Shown here: piece after piece, positions 1 through 9,482 of the stretch | Position numbering within the stretch: position 1 is the stretch's first letter | Layout of the letters: the number at the start of each line of letters is the position of its first letter | NCBI GenBank assembly: GCA_025056965.1 | Contig: JANWVF010000125.1 | Coordinates: forward strand, 1-46,273 | Reading direction: 5' to 3' | Length of the DNA: 46,273 nucleotides | Source: Thermoflexales bacterium | Lineage (GTDB): Bacteria > Chloroflexota > Anaerolineae > J036 > Brachytrichaceae | The notes under the pieces: model-generated | Database searches by the model: none | Told to the model about the DNA's origin: nothing | The model's input: only the letters and a program-made list of their open reading frames with translations | Made by a program: the position numbers and the translations under genes

Positions 1-659
1 ACCTAATCGGCATCGTCGGCGGCTACTACAAGAACAACACGCTCACCGATGAAAACGCCGATTTTCGGCTCTCTATCCTTGGCTATGCGCAGGTCAACGA
101 GCCGTTGCATCTGATGAACTATAGCGGGCCGGCTGACCCGAACGCACCGCGTTTCTCGGGCATCTTCGAGCCGAATCGCTTGCCTACTTTCGTTGCCACA
201 TACCGGCGTCACGATTGGAACTGGAACGAGAGCGGACCGCCGCCCTATGGATCACGCGGCGGAGTGAATAACGATTGGCCGGTTTCAGTGCTCGACCTAG
301 CCGCGACTCCCGGCGAGGGCATCTACATTCCGGAGCGCAACGTGGCTAACAACCCGATCGGCACGGTGGCCATGGTGCTGTATGCCGATGAGGACGAGGT
401 GGCGCTGACCTACACCGCGAACGATAGCGTCGTGAGCGGCTACGTCGTGTACTTGATGAACTTCTGCGTAGACCCGAACTTGGTGGCGCTATACCGTGCG
501 CAACTCAACAACGGTCGCCGGGCGACGGGGCAGCTACCGGCCTTGCGCAACAACCAGCGCATCGGCACGGCCCGCTACAACTTCGTGACCGTCGCCGTAC
601 GCGACGGCGGGATGTTCCTGGATCCGCGATCGCGCAAGGACTGGTGGCCTGAGTACTGA
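1..659 (+). CDS. C-terminal part of a secreted-looking protein of unknown function
   Basis: The reading frame is open from base 3 to the stop at 657-659, so the 5' end lies outside the window. About 218 residues are visible. I do not recognise a named family with certainty. The last 100 residues look like a beta-rich domain that ends in a conserved-looking block (VAVRDGGMFLDPRSRKDWW). This tail, preceded by a GTV strand and an RIGTA segment, is reminiscent of the end of M23/LytM peptidase folds, but the histidines and aspartate that bind zinc there are not evident, so any relation would be to a degenerate, non-catalytic version. The asparagine- and tyrosine-rich composition fits an extracytoplasmic protein. 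It converges with proA across an 80-base gap. That gap holds only a short inverted repeat at 692-706 without a T-run. Confidence 0.6.
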   Translation, partial: LIGIVGGYYKNNTLTDENADFRLSILGYAQVNEPLHLMNYSGPADPNAPRFSGIFEPNRLPTFVATYRRHDWNWNESGPPPYGSRGGVNNDWPVSVLDLAATPGEGIYIPERNVANNPIGTVAMVLYADEDEVALTYTANDSVVSGYVVYLMNFCVDPNLVALYRAQLNNGRRATGQLPALRNNQRIGTARYNFVTVAVRDGGMFLDPRSRKDWWPEY

Positions 660-742
660 AGCGCGCTTGGAATTGCGCTCAGCTGCAAACACGGTCGGCC
701 CGACCGCCTCGAATGCCCTACAGACGAGGCAAGGATCGGTGG

Positions 743-2002
<1,260 letters not shown>

Positions 2003-2009
2003 ACGCGCA

Positions 2010-2015
2010 ATTATC
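2010..2015 (-). promoter_or_regulatory. putative -10 box just upstream of proA (leaderless-type)
   Basis: GATAAT on the minus strand, followed by seven bases and the ATG of proA. There is no good Shine-Dalgarno sequence. The spacing would place the transcription start on or next to the start codon. No convincing -35 box is visible. Confidence 0.4.
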
Positions 2016-2054
2016 ACCGCCGAGGCATCGCAAAAGCGCTACGCGGATGGGCGG

Positions 2055-2903
2055 CTATGCGCCTTCCGGCGCGCCTGAGCGGCAACTGAAGCGCGGCGTG
2101 AAGCCGAAGGCCTGCTCCGCGCGCTTCCCGCTGATCAGCGCGTCGTAGCCCTGAATGTCGGCGCGGAGCTCAGCATCGGGGTAGTAGCGCGCAATCAGCT
2201 CGCGCGAGGGTAGGTCCACATGCGTATCGCGCGCGGCGATGAAGGCCACGGTGTGCGAGCCTGCCGGCAGTGGCGCCGTCGCCGCCAAATAGCACGCTCG
2301 CGCACAGTCGTGAATATGCACGTAGTGCGGCAGCGGATAACGCTCGTCGGGCGGGATCGGCTCCGGCAGGCGCGGCCAGCGCTGCACGGTCACGACATCG
2401 GTGAACCGCAAGCTGACCGTGGTCAAGCCGAAATCACGGGCGAAGTGGTCGGCAATCACCTCACCGACGTGCTTGGAGAGGGCGTAGTCGCTTTGCGGAT
2501 CCACCGGGTGATCCTCGTCCAAGGGGAAATAGCGATAGCGCACCGGACGGCGCGGCGGCACGGTGTGATTCACCTGGATGGATGACGCCCATACCACGCG
2601 CGACACGCCGAGATGCGCTGCCGCCAGGAAGACGTTATACGTGATGGCGATGTTGGTCATGAACGTTTGGGCGTTCGGGAACATCATGCTGTCGGGGATG
2701 GCGGCCAGGTTGATCACGGCGTCTGCGCCGTACACGACGTCGTAACAACTGCCCAGGTCGGTCAAGTCGGCGGCGATGTAGCTGCCCAGGCCGTCGCCGC
2801 GCCCGACGTTGTCCACGCCCAACACCTGAGCGCCCTGGCTACGCGCGTATTCGACGACCACGGATCCGATGTTGCCTTTGGCGCCGGTGACGACGATTTT
2901 CAT
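2055..2903 (-). CDS. NAD-dependent epimerase/dehydratase, extended SDR, possibly a uronate dehydrogenase-type enzyme
   Basis: A 282-residue extended short-chain dehydrogenase. The N-terminal Rossmann motif is VTGAKGNIG (residues 5-13), and the active site shows Ser in WASSIQ and the YxxxK pair in YALSKHVGE. The start ATG at 2903 has an AGGA seven bases upstream and lies 15 bases after the stop of the mannonate dehydratase gene, so the two are almost certainly co-transcribed and translationally close. Known relatives oxidise or epimerise nucleotide sugars or free uronates; the neighbour makes a uronate substrate the best guess, but this is inference. It is shorter than typical 310-330 residue nucleotide-sugar epimerases, which also fits the uronate dehydrogenase-like subgroup. 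Confidence 0.8.
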   Translation of the reverse strand: MKIVVTGAKGNIGSVVVEYARSQGAQVLGVDNVGRGDGLGSYIAADLTDLGSCYDVVYGADAVINLAAIPDSMMFPNAQTFMTNIAITYNVFLAAAHLGVSRVVWASSIQVNHTVPPRRPVRYRYFPLDEDHPVDPQSDYALSKHVGEVIADHFARDFGLTTVSLRFTDVVTVQRWPRLPEPIPPDERYPLPHYVHIHDCARACYLAATAPLPAGSHTVAFIAARDTHVDLPSRELIARYYPDAELRADIQGYDALISGKRAEQAFGFTPRFSCRSGAPEGA

Positions 2904-2918
2904 ACCCGTGTCCTGTAG

Positions 2919-3899
2919 TCACTCCTCATGCTTCTGACGATACACGGCTTCGCGCAGCCCGCGGATGTAGCCGATGGCGTAGAGGCGTCCGAAGGCCGAG
3001 TAGCCGGCGTTCTCGTTGCTATCACCCTCCACGGTCGGCACATGATCCGGGCGCAATACCCCCTCGAAGCCGATGTCGCGATAGGCTTCCATGCAGGCCA
3101 GCATGTCGGTCTTGCCGTCGTCGTGCCAGGTCTCTTCAAAGTGACGCACATCGCCTCTCACATCGCGAAAGTGCACGAAGCTGATCTTGCCCTGGCGGCC
3201 GAAGTGACGGATGACGCTCGGTAAGTCGTCGGTCATCAACGTGAAGTTGCCCTGGCATAGCGTGATGGTGTTGTAATCGCTGGGCAGCATGTCCACCAGG
3301 CGCTGGAAGTTCTCCACACTGGTGAGGATGCGCCCCACGCCGCGCAGCGGCGAAAGCGGCGGATCGTCGGGGTGGGCGCTGAGCTTGACGCCGGCGCTTT
3401 CGGCCACCGGCACCATGATGCGGAGGAATTCCTCGAGGTTCTTCCACAGGTCCTCCTCCTTCACCTCAGGCAGCGGCGGTCCCTTCTCGAAGTCACCGAG
3501 GTCAAATGAGGTGACTAACGAGCCGCCGCGCGACGGCGTGCTGGTGCTAGTGCGCGTCCAGTTCATTACCGCCATCCAGGCGTAACACCACACCGGGATC
3601 TCCAGCCTGCCCATGTTCTCGACCAGCTTGATGCACCACTCGATCTCTTGATCTTTGCCCGGCAGGCCACGCATGATCTTGTCCATCGGCGGACGCGCCT
3701 CAATTACGGCCAGCTTAAAGCCGCCGTCTTCATAGCGTTTCTTCATGCGCAGCAGAGGCATGAAGTCATACGGTGTCTCGTTTGGCCCACAGTCGCTAGG
3801 CAGGGGCAACCCGCCCACGGCGTAATTCACGCCAGCTTGTTTGGCCAGCTTCCACAACGGTGAGGGGCTGGGAGGGAGATATTCCGCTATCTTGATCAT
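2919..3899 (-). CDS. uxuA: mannonate dehydratase (UxuA-like)
   Basis: Predicted to dehydrate D-mannonate to 2-keto-3-deoxygluconate in hexuronate breakdown; a cytosolic TIM-barrel enzyme of the xylose-isomerase-like superfamily. The 326-residue product carries segments typical of UxuA: the WCYAWM stretch, the GVKLSAHPDDPP block with metal-ligand histidine, the TLCQGNF strand with cysteine, the FVHFRD motif and GVLRPDHVP near the C-terminus. I choose the ATG at 3899; the GTG at 3911 would add four residues. The gene leads an operon with the epimerase and perhaps proA. A perfect short palindrome with a one-base centre lies about 50 bases upstream (3949-3963). E. coli UxuA is longer (about 394), so this belongs to the shorter bacterial form. 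Confidence 0.87.
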   Translation of the reverse strand: MIKIAEYLPPSPSPLWKLAKQAGVNYAVGGLPLPSDCGPNETPYDFMPLLRMKKRYEDGGFKLAVIEARPPMDKIMRGLPGKDQEIEWCIKLVENMGRLEIPVWCYAWMAVMNWTRTSTSTPSRGGSLVTSFDLGDFEKGPPLPEVKEEDLWKNLEEFLRIMVPVAESAGVKLSAHPDDPPLSPLRGVGRILTSVENFQRLVDMLPSDYNTITLCQGNFTLMTDDLPSVIRHFGRQGKISFVHFRDVRGDVRHFEETWHDDGKTDMLACMEAYRDIGFEGVLRPDHVPTVEGDSNENAGYSAFGRLYAIGYIRGLREAVYRQKHEE

Positions 3900-3948
3900 G
3901 TAACGAAGCACCGTTCCCGAGCGGAGATAGGCATAAACTACAGCATCG

Positions 3949-3963
3949 CTCGCCGTCGGCGAG
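3949..3963. promoter_or_regulatory. 15-base palindrome in the uxuA / RCC1-gene divergent region
   Basis: CTCGCCG, one T, CGGCGAG: a perfect inverted repeat with seven-base arms in the 224-base region between the divergent uxuA-like gene and the RCC1 gene. It could be an operator for the uronate operon; it could also be chance in GC-rich DNA. Nothing else of note was seen in this intergenic region apart from the box at 4109-4114. Confidence 0.25.
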
Positions 3964-4108
3964 GTCGAGAGCTAATCCCGCGCAGGTCTATCGGTCGCAC
4001 GCTGCGATGGTTTGCAGGTTTAACATTCTTCATCTAGCATGGCCGCATGGCCCTGTAGCAATGAATATGCCGCGCCAGGTCAAACAGGGCGGATGCTTAG
4101 CGCGCGAT

Positions 4109-4114
4109 TATAAC
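4109..4114 (+). promoter_or_regulatory. putative -10 box upstream of the RCC1-repeat gene
   Basis: TATAAC nine bases before the chosen ATG at 4124. The bases between them include GGTGAG, which may act as a weak ribosome-binding site, so the transcript would have a very short leader or none. Confidence 0.35.
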
Positions 4115-4123
4115 GGTGAGCCG

Positions 4124-6421
4124 ATGCGAAGTTTCAAAAACCAAGTCCTATCACGGGTGCGACTGACCATAGCTGTCCCTACACTCCTTCTTAGCCTCTA
4201 CATCGTTGAAACGTCGTCTGCGTCCGGCAATTCCCCGCTGATGTCCTCGGCAGGCGAGAAACACACCTGTGCGATCCGCGCAGGTGTCTTGTTTTGCTGG
4301 GGAGACAACATGTTTGGTCAGCTCGGGTTGGGCGATCGCGACGATCGCTTCGCCCCGCAGGCCGTGACCAAGTGGCCGGCCAAGGCACGCGGCGTCGTCA
4401 CTGCGGTATCGGCAGGTCGGAACTACACCTGCGCGGTTCGTGGCGGCGCTCTGTATTGCTGGGGATCGAACGATTACGGCCAGCTCGGGATCGGCAATCT
4501 CGCTTCCGGCGAATCGCCGTTGGGAGCATCGGAGCTTGAGCCCCGCGCGGTGTCCGTCCCCGGCCGTGGCGCCATCACCGCGGTCGCCACGGGATGGCGT
4601 CACACCTGCGCCGTTCGCGGCGACGCACTGTATTGTTGGGGCGACAACGGCAGCGGCCAGCTCGGGCTAGGTGACTCCGCGCAGTCAATGTTCATGCTGC
4701 CGGAGCGCGAACCGCGATTGGTGTCGTTGCCGGGCAGCGGCCCGGTGACCGCGATCGCAGCCGGTCGCGCGCACACTTGTGCCATTCGCGACGGCGCGCT
4801 CTACTGTTGGGGCGAAAACCGTGATGGCCAACTCGGCCTGGCCGACAAAGCCAATCAGAGCGCGCCAAAGGCGATTACTTTGCCCGGCAGTGGCGCCGTG
4901 ACATCCGTCGTCGCCGGAGAATCCCATACCTGTGCAATCCGCGGCGGCACGCTGTACTGCTGGGGCGAGGATGTGTTCGGACAGCTCGGGCCGGGCCGGC
5001 AGCCAGAAGGAAGCGCCTTTAGGACGGTGCAATTGCCCGGCAGCGGCGCGACCACGGCGCTCGCCGCCGGGAGGTCACACACCTGCGCAGTGCGCGATCA
5101 AGCCCTCTATTGCTGGGGCAACAACTTCCACGGCCAGCTTGGACTCGGAGATACCAACTTCCATCAAGCTGTGAGAGCCGTCGCGTTGCCGGGCAGCGGC
5201 CCGGTGACATCCCTTGCAGCCGGCGAATCGCATACCTGCGCGGCGCGTGGCAACACGCTATATTGTTGGGGGCGCAACGACCGCGGCCAGCTTGGCGCCG
5301 AGAGCATCACCAGATACGCCACGCCCCAAGCGATTAGTCTGCCGGGCGAAGGTAAAGTGTCCGCGCTCGCCATCGGAGTAGAAGGACATACTTGCGCCAT
5401 TCGAGGCGGCACACTGTACTGCTGGGGGCTGAACGATTACGGCCAGCTCGGAAGCGGGGACGATGTGACCTACGATCTTCCGCAGGAGATCGGGATGCCC
5501 GGACGCGGGGAGATCAGCATGATCGCGGCGGGGCTGTTGCACACGTGCGCGATCCGCGGCGATGCGCTGTTTTGCTGGGGCAGAAATGATTTTGGCGAAC
5601 TCGGACAGGGGGACACCGCCTTCCACGTCGGCCCTCAGTCGGTCAATCTAGCGGGCAGCGGCAAGCTCAGCGCAGTGTCAACCGGCTGGCTTCACACCTG
5701 CGCGATCCGCGGCAGCGCACTGTTTTGCTGGGGGCGCAACAGCTACGGCCAACTCGGGCTCGGCAATCAGGAGGACTTCACCACGCCCCAACAGGTCAAG
5801 CTGCCTGCCGGTGGGACGTTGAGCGCCGTTTCGGCCGGCGGCATGCACACCTGCGCCATTCGTGACGGCGCGCTGTATTGCTGGGGGCTGAACGACTATG
5901 CCCAGCTCGGGCTTGGAGAGAGCGGCAACAGAGCAATGCCTCAGCTGGTGTCGAGTTGGCCGGATCGCGGCGCCGAGGCAGTGACCGCGGTTTCATCGGG
6001 CTATTACCACACCTGCGCGATTCGCGGCGGTAAGCTGTATTGCTGGGGCGCGAGCATCTATGGGCAGCTTGGCCTAGGACAGACTCTGGAGAGCGCCACG
6101 CCAAAGCAGGTGAACCTGCCGGGCAGCGGGGCCGTGCAGAGCGTCTCGACCATCGCCGATCATACTTGCGCGATTCGCGGCGGCAAGCTGTATTGTTGGG
6201 GCAAGAACGACTACGGCCAACTGGGGTTGGGGAACTTCATCAACCGCAACACGCCGCAAGAGGTGAGGCTGCCGGGCAGCGGTGCAGTGACCATCGTCGC
6301 CGTCGGCAATGGCCACACCTGCGCCGTCCGCGACGGCGCGTTGTACTGTTGGGGGCGCAACGACTTCGGCCAGCTCGGCCTGCAGCGCCCTTTGACGCCG
6401 CAACCGGTTAAGCTGCCTTGA
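4124..6421 (+). CDS. secreted RCC1-repeat protein with 14 cysteine-paired repeats
   Basis: The 765-residue product starts with a signal peptide (positive MRSFKNQVLSRVR, then a hydrophobic core, cleavage near SSASG). The rest is 14 copies of an RCC1-type repeat of about 51 residues, each with the core HTCAxRxxxLxCWGxNxxGQLG and followed by a PGSGxVTxxxxG strand. Every repeat carries two cysteines spaced C-x8-C, which could form an intra-blade disulfide outside the cell. RCC1 repeats fold into seven-bladed propellers, so 14 copies suggest two propellers in tandem. The frame stays open 39 codons further up to 4007, but the ATG at 4124 puts the signal peptide at the N-terminus. No enzymatic domain is present; a binding or surface role is likely but unproven. 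Confidence 0.85.
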   Translation: MRSFKNQVLSRVRLTIAVPTLLLSLYIVETSSASGNSPLMSSAGEKHTCAIRAGVLFCWGDNMFGQLGLGDRDDRFAPQAVTKWPAKARGVVTAVSAGRNYTCAVRGGALYCWGSNDYGQLGIGNLASGESPLGASELEPRAVSVPGRGAITAVATGWRHTCAVRGDALYCWGDNGSGQLGLGDSAQSMFMLPEREPRLVSLPGSGPVTAIAAGRAHTCAIRDGALYCWGENRDGQLGLADKANQSAPKAITLPGSGAVTSVVAGESHTCAIRGGTLYCWGEDVFGQLGPGRQPEGSAFRTVQLPGSGATTALAAGRSHTCAVRDQALYCWGNNFHGQLGLGDTNFHQAVRAVALPGSGPVTSLAAGESHTCAARGNTLYCWGRNDRGQLGAESITRYATPQAISLPGEGKVSALAIGVEGHTCAIRGGTLYCWGLNDYGQLGSGDDVTYDLPQEIGMPGRGEISMIAAGLLHTCAIRGDALFCWGRNDFGELGQGDTAFHVGPQSVNLAGSGKLSAVSTGWLHTCAIRGSALFCWGRNSYGQLGLGNQEDFTTPQQVKLPAGGTLSAVSAGGMHTCAIRDGALYCWGLNDYAQLGLGESGNRAMPQLVSSWPDRGAEAVTAVSSGYYHTCAIRGGKLYCWGASIYGQLGLGQTLESATPKQVNLPGSGAVQSVSTIADHTCAIRGGKLYCWGKNDYGQLGLGNFINRNTPQEVRLPGSGAVTIVAVGNGHTCAVRDGALYCWGRNDFGQLGLQRPLTPQPVKLP
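4235..6421 (+). repeat. 14 tandem degenerate repeats of about 154 bases encoding RCC1 blades
   Basis: The repeats are obvious at the DNA level: variants of CACACCTGCGC, then GCGCTGTATTGCTGGGG, then GGCCAGCTCGG recur about every 154 bases. Copies differ at many third positions, so they are not a recent expansion. Confidence 0.85.
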
Positions 6422-6428
6422 GGCGCGC

Positions 6429-6434
6429 GATAAT
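6429..6434 (+). promoter_or_regulatory. putative -10 box, leaderless-type, for the small gene at 6441
   Basis: GATAAT followed by exactly six bases and the ATG at 6441, with no Shine-Dalgarno sequence. This spacing is what a leaderless transcript requires. It lies just after the stop of the RCC1 gene. Confidence 0.45.
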
Positions 6435-6440
6435 GCGGCC

Positions 6441-6827
6441 ATGCCCGACGACATCCAGTTCTACGACAACCCCGACGGCCGGCCATCCAAGCGTCCGCCG
6501 AGCGACGCGCGCATCACCGACTACCGCATCATGCCTTGGCCGGACGGCACACGGGTGACGGTGGAGATGGGCCTTACGCCGTTCAAGGAGTTCCCCTCGA
6601 TTGATGTAAGCATCCTGACCGAGGATGGGGAGGTGCTGCGCCACACCTCGATGGTAGGAGCGATGGAACGTCGGCCGGCGCCGACGATGTGGCTGCCGCG
6701 CGGCATCGCCAAAGGCACACCGTTGATCGCGCTGATCGAGGTGCTCGGCGATGAAGCGCCGCTCCAAACGGTGCGCGTAGCGTTCACGGTGGCCGGTCCG
6801 ATCGTCAAGCAGTCGGTGACGCCATGA
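6441..6827 (+). CDS. small conserved-looking hypothetical protein
   Basis: A 128-residue product with no signal peptide or membrane segment and no family I recognise. The N-terminus is proline- and aspartate-rich (DNPDGRPSKRPPSDAR). The body alternates hydrophobic and polar residues in a pattern suggesting a beta-sandwich (TRVTVEMGLTPF, SIDVSILTEDGEVL, TPLIALIEVLGD, QTVRVAFTVAG). It begins 19 bases after the RCC1 gene on the same strand, but has its own likely promoter. The ORF uses codons like its neighbours and has no competing frame of similar quality, which supports it as real. It converges on the DUF418 gene. Confidence 0.6.
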   Translation: MPDDIQFYDNPDGRPSKRPPSDARITDYRIMPWPDGTRVTVEMGLTPFKEFPSIDVSILTEDGEVLRHTSMVGAMERRPAPTMWLPRGIAKGTPLIALIEVLGDEAPLQTVRVAFTVAGPIVKQSVTP

Positions 6828-6908
6828 CGCCAGCAGCGATCGGTGTAGCTCACCCAACGGATCGTAGGCTGATGGGTTGTGCGGTCACTCGGCAACCCGG
6901 CAACCGAG

Positions 6909-8165
6909 CTACGGCAGTGCCGGTGACGGTGCGCTTGATCGCAATATCGGCTGTAGCTTGCCATAGGTAAGCGTGCGCCACAGCCATTCCAGTGGCCCGA
7001 AGCGGAAGCGGCTGAGCCAGGCAACGCTGACCGGCAACTGGATCAGCCAGATGGCGACGCTGAGCAGCAAGCCGGCGAACGCGCCTACCTGCCCGAACAG
7101 CCCCAAGCCGTAGCTGTAGAAGATCAGCGTGCAGACGACGGACTGCATGATGTAGTTGCTCAGCGCCATGCGTCCGGCAGCGGCCAGCGGCGCGAACCGC
7201 TTGTGCCAGGCCGCCTGCCGCGCCAGCAACACGAACGCCGAGACGTAGCCAAAGGTGAGCACCGGCCCGAACACCAACAGCAGCACTGCCCATAGGCCAA
7301 ACAGCGGCGAGGCTAGGCCGCGCTCTCCCATGTGTGCGATCCATGCCACGACGAAATTGGCCGGCAAGCCCACACCCAGCCCGACATACAGCCCGCGACG
7401 AAACAAGGTCAGATGCTCATCCAGCTGCTGGAAGATCCGGCGCTTGGCGAAGTACATGCCGATCAGAAAGAGCGCGAGGATTTGTAGCCAGCTGTTGAAG
7501 AGGAAGAACATCGTCATGATGATCCACTCGACGGCGCGCCAGATGAAGATCTCGACCCACGTGCCGCGCGCATAGGTCTGCAGCGCGCGCTGCTCCAGGT
7601 CTCGAAGCGCTTCATCAAACATGCGCATACCTTCGACAGACGCACCGGCGGAGAGCGCACCGAGCGCTACGCTGCCCAAGCCGAACACAAGCGGAATCGC
7701 CACCAGCACGCCGGCCCAGATCAGCAGGTCGCGCGGCTGAACGTTGCGGAACAGGAGGAACACCAGTCCGGTGATCGCATAGATGAACAAGATGTCGCCG
7801 TTCCAGATCAGCAGCGCGTGAATCAGGCCGAAGGCCATCAGCACGAGCAGGCGGCGCACTATGAACTTCACCGGCCCGCCGCCGGCCGTCTGGATGCGCT
7901 CCATCTGCATCGTTAGGCCTAACCCGAACAGGAACGCGAATAGCGGATAGAACTTGCTCGTCGCCAGCCAGGTGATGAGGAATTCCGCGACGCGATCGAG
8001 CATGCCCTCGCCGCGCGGCGTGCCAATGAACTGGGTGATGGGCGGGTAGCTGAAGAGCGCCATGTTCACCGCCAGGATACCCAGCAGCGCGAAGCCGCGC
8101 AGGATGTCCAGCACGTCAATGCGTTCGCTCGCCGTCGTCGGTTGGAAGGGTTGAGAAGTGTTCAT
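6909..8165 (-). CDS. DUF418 multi-pass membrane protein
   Basis: The 418-residue product has about ten hydrophobic helices and the hallmarks of the DUF418 family: an N-terminal RIDVLDILRGFALLGILAVN segment, the FYPLFAFLFGLG stretch after a large loop, and a C-terminal half with GRMALSNYIMQS and a final FGPLEWLWRTLTYG. Family members are inner-membrane proteins of unknown function, distantly related to acyltransferase 3 and heparan-acetyltransferase-like proteins, so a transport or transfer role is possible but not shown. The ATG at 8165 lacks a Shine-Dalgarno sequence; TAACTT lies eight bases upstream (8174-8179). The 160 bases to sppA hold no other gene I can support. Confidence 0.87.
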   Translation of the reverse strand: MNTSQPFQPTTASERIDVLDILRGFALLGILAVNMALFSYPPITQFIGTPRGEGMLDRVAEFLITWLATSKFYPLFAFLFGLGLTMQMERIQTAGGGPVKFIVRRLLVLMAFGLIHALLIWNGDILFIYAITGLVFLLFRNVQPRDLLIWAGVLVAIPLVFGLGSVALGALSAGASVEGMRMFDEALRDLEQRALQTYARGTWVEIFIWRAVEWIIMTMFFLFNSWLQILALFLIGMYFAKRRIFQQLDEHLTLFRRGLYVGLGVGLPANFVVAWIAHMGERGLASPLFGLWAVLLLVFGPVLTFGYVSAFVLLARQAAWHKRFAPLAAAGRMALSNYIMQSVVCTLIFYSYGLGLFGQVGAFAGLLLSVAIWLIQLPVSVAWLSRFRFGPLEWLWRTLTYGKLQPILRSSAPSPALP

Positions 8166-8173
8166 AAAAGATT

Positions 8174-8179
8174 AAGTTA
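8174..8179 (-). promoter_or_regulatory. putative -10 box upstream of the DUF418 gene
   Basis: TAACTT on the minus strand, eight bases before the ATG at 8165, inside an AT-rich patch that stands out in this GC-rich region. No ribosome-binding site is present. Confidence 0.3.
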
Positions 8180-8327
8180 AAGCTTGCGCCCATTTCCGGC
8201 TTGTCTCGGGCATCCAGCTGACTGAATAGAGCGCATGGCAAGCGCTCCCAGATGCCATCCTCAGACCATTCTCGCAGCCGTCGCCAACACGCTCTTCGAT
8301 GCCTGACCTCGGCCCTATGATCCATGA

Positions 8328-9362
8328 CTAGCGGTACTCCAGCGCGCCCGGCGTCGCGTTTAGCCGCTCGACCGGCACGCCCAGGGCGATCAGGAAGGTG
8401 CGCGCCACTGCGATGCCGAACAACTGCGCGAACGGCGTCTGCCGGCGATACTCGATCACGCGCGGCTCGCCGGTGATGCCGCCCCGCGACGCTGCCTCCT
8501 TCACTGCGTCCTCGAAGTAACCGAGCTGATCTACTAGCTTCAGCGCGTAGGCCTGCCGGCCGGTGTAGATGCGGCCATCGGCCAGTCGCTTCACCTCTTC
8601 AACCGTCATGCCGCGGTTATCGGCGATGATCTTGACGAAGTTCTCGTAAGTCTCGTCAATCACCGCCTGCCACAGCTTGCGGTCCTCCTCGGTGAAGGGC
8701 GAGGTAGGGTTGCCGAAGTCCTTGAACTCGCCTGACTTGATGACCGTGCTCTTCAAGCCCAGCTTCTCGTATAGACCCTCGATGTTGGTGAACTCGCTGA
8801 TGACGCCGATGCTGCCAGTGAGCGTGTCGGGGTGCGCGACGATGTGGTCGGCGGCCATGCTGACGTAGTAGCCGCCCGACGCGGCCAGCGCTCCCATGTG
8901 CACTACTACCGGCTTGTTCGCCTGCTTCAGCGCGTGGTAGATCTCGTCGCTGCCGATCACGCTGCCGCCCGGCGAGTCCACGCGGAGCAGAATGGCCTTC
9001 ACCTGCGGGTCGCGCGCCGCGGCTCGAATCAACCGGGCGATGCTGCCCGACGCGGCAACTGCCGTTGGGCCGGTCAGGTCAAACTCCGGCGCTTCGCCGC
9101 TCACGATCGGGCCGTTCACGCCAATGACCGCCACCGCCGGGCCAGTGAGCGGGCCGGAGATATGGCGCGGCGCAATCGTCGTCTCGCCTAGCGTCATTGA
9201 GGCGGTGCCCGCCGTGCCGAACGAGGCGCCGAATCCCACCAACGAGGTCAACACGAGACAAGCGCACATGAAGATCGGCAGCGAGAATCCGACCAGCACG
9301 CCGATGATTGTCCAAGTCGCCGTGCGGTTGCCGTCGCCGGCGAGCGTTTTTCGTTCCGTCAT
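8328..9362 (-). CDS. sppA: signal peptide peptidase SppA, short 36K-type
   Basis: Membrane-anchored serine protease of the S49 family that degrades cleaved signal peptides on the outer face of the membrane. The 344-residue product has one N-terminal membrane helix (about residues 17-45), then the SppA core: LLRVDSPGGSVIGSDEIY, the nucleophile serine in GALAASGGYYVSMAAD, the TLTGSIGVI strand, and the general-base lysine region in STVIKSGEFKDFG. This single-domain length matches the Gram-positive form, not the duplicated E. coli form. The ATG at 9362 has a strong Shine-Dalgarno sequence (GGAGG, seven bases upstream). It is divergent from the GH4 gene. Confidence 0.93.
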   Translation of the reverse strand: MTERKTLAGDGNRTATWTIIGVLVGFSLPIFMCACLVLTSLVGFGASFGTAGTASMTLGETTIAPRHISGPLTGPAVAVIGVNGPIVSGEAPEFDLTGPTAVAASGSIARLIRAAARDPQVKAILLRVDSPGGSVIGSDEIYHALKQANKPVVVHMGALAASGGYYVSMAADHIVAHPDTLTGSIGVISEFTNIEGLYEKLGLKSTVIKSGEFKDFGNPTSPFTEEDRKLWQAVIDETYENFVKIIADNRGMTVEEVKRLADGRIYTGRQAYALKLVDQLGYFEDAVKEAASRGGITGEPRVIEYRRQTPFAQLFGIAVARTFLIALGVPVERLNATPGALEYR

Positions 9363-9442
9363 TCTCTTTCCTCCTTTAAGGTCTTCTTCGACTCTCTTGC
9401 GTCTACTCTCGTGTGCCTAGTGTAATCTTCGCGGACAGGCGT

Positions 9443-9471
9443 TTGACAATTGGGCGAGTGCGGCTTAAATA
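9443..9471 (+). promoter_or_regulatory. sigma-70-type promoter of the GH4/ABC-transporter operon
   Basis: A perfect -35 box TTGACA (9443-9448) is followed after 16-17 bases by TTAAAT/TAAATA (9465-9471). Transcription should begin near 9478, only about five bases before the ATG at 9483. This is the best -35/-10 pair among the short-leader starts in the window. Confidence 0.65.
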
Positions 9472-9482
9472 GAGGTTAAGGT

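Noticed and set aside
692-706. Short hairpin (six-base arms, loop GCC) between the first gene and proA
   Set aside because: No T-run on either side and too short to call a terminator.
6888-6907. Tandem CGGCAACC copies between the small gene at 6441 and the DUF418 gene
   Set aside because: Only two eight-base copies; expected by chance in GC-rich DNA.
8116-8325. 69-codon minus-strand frame between sppA and the DUF418 gene
   Set aside because: Overlaps the DUF418 start region, has mixed composition and no initiation signal.
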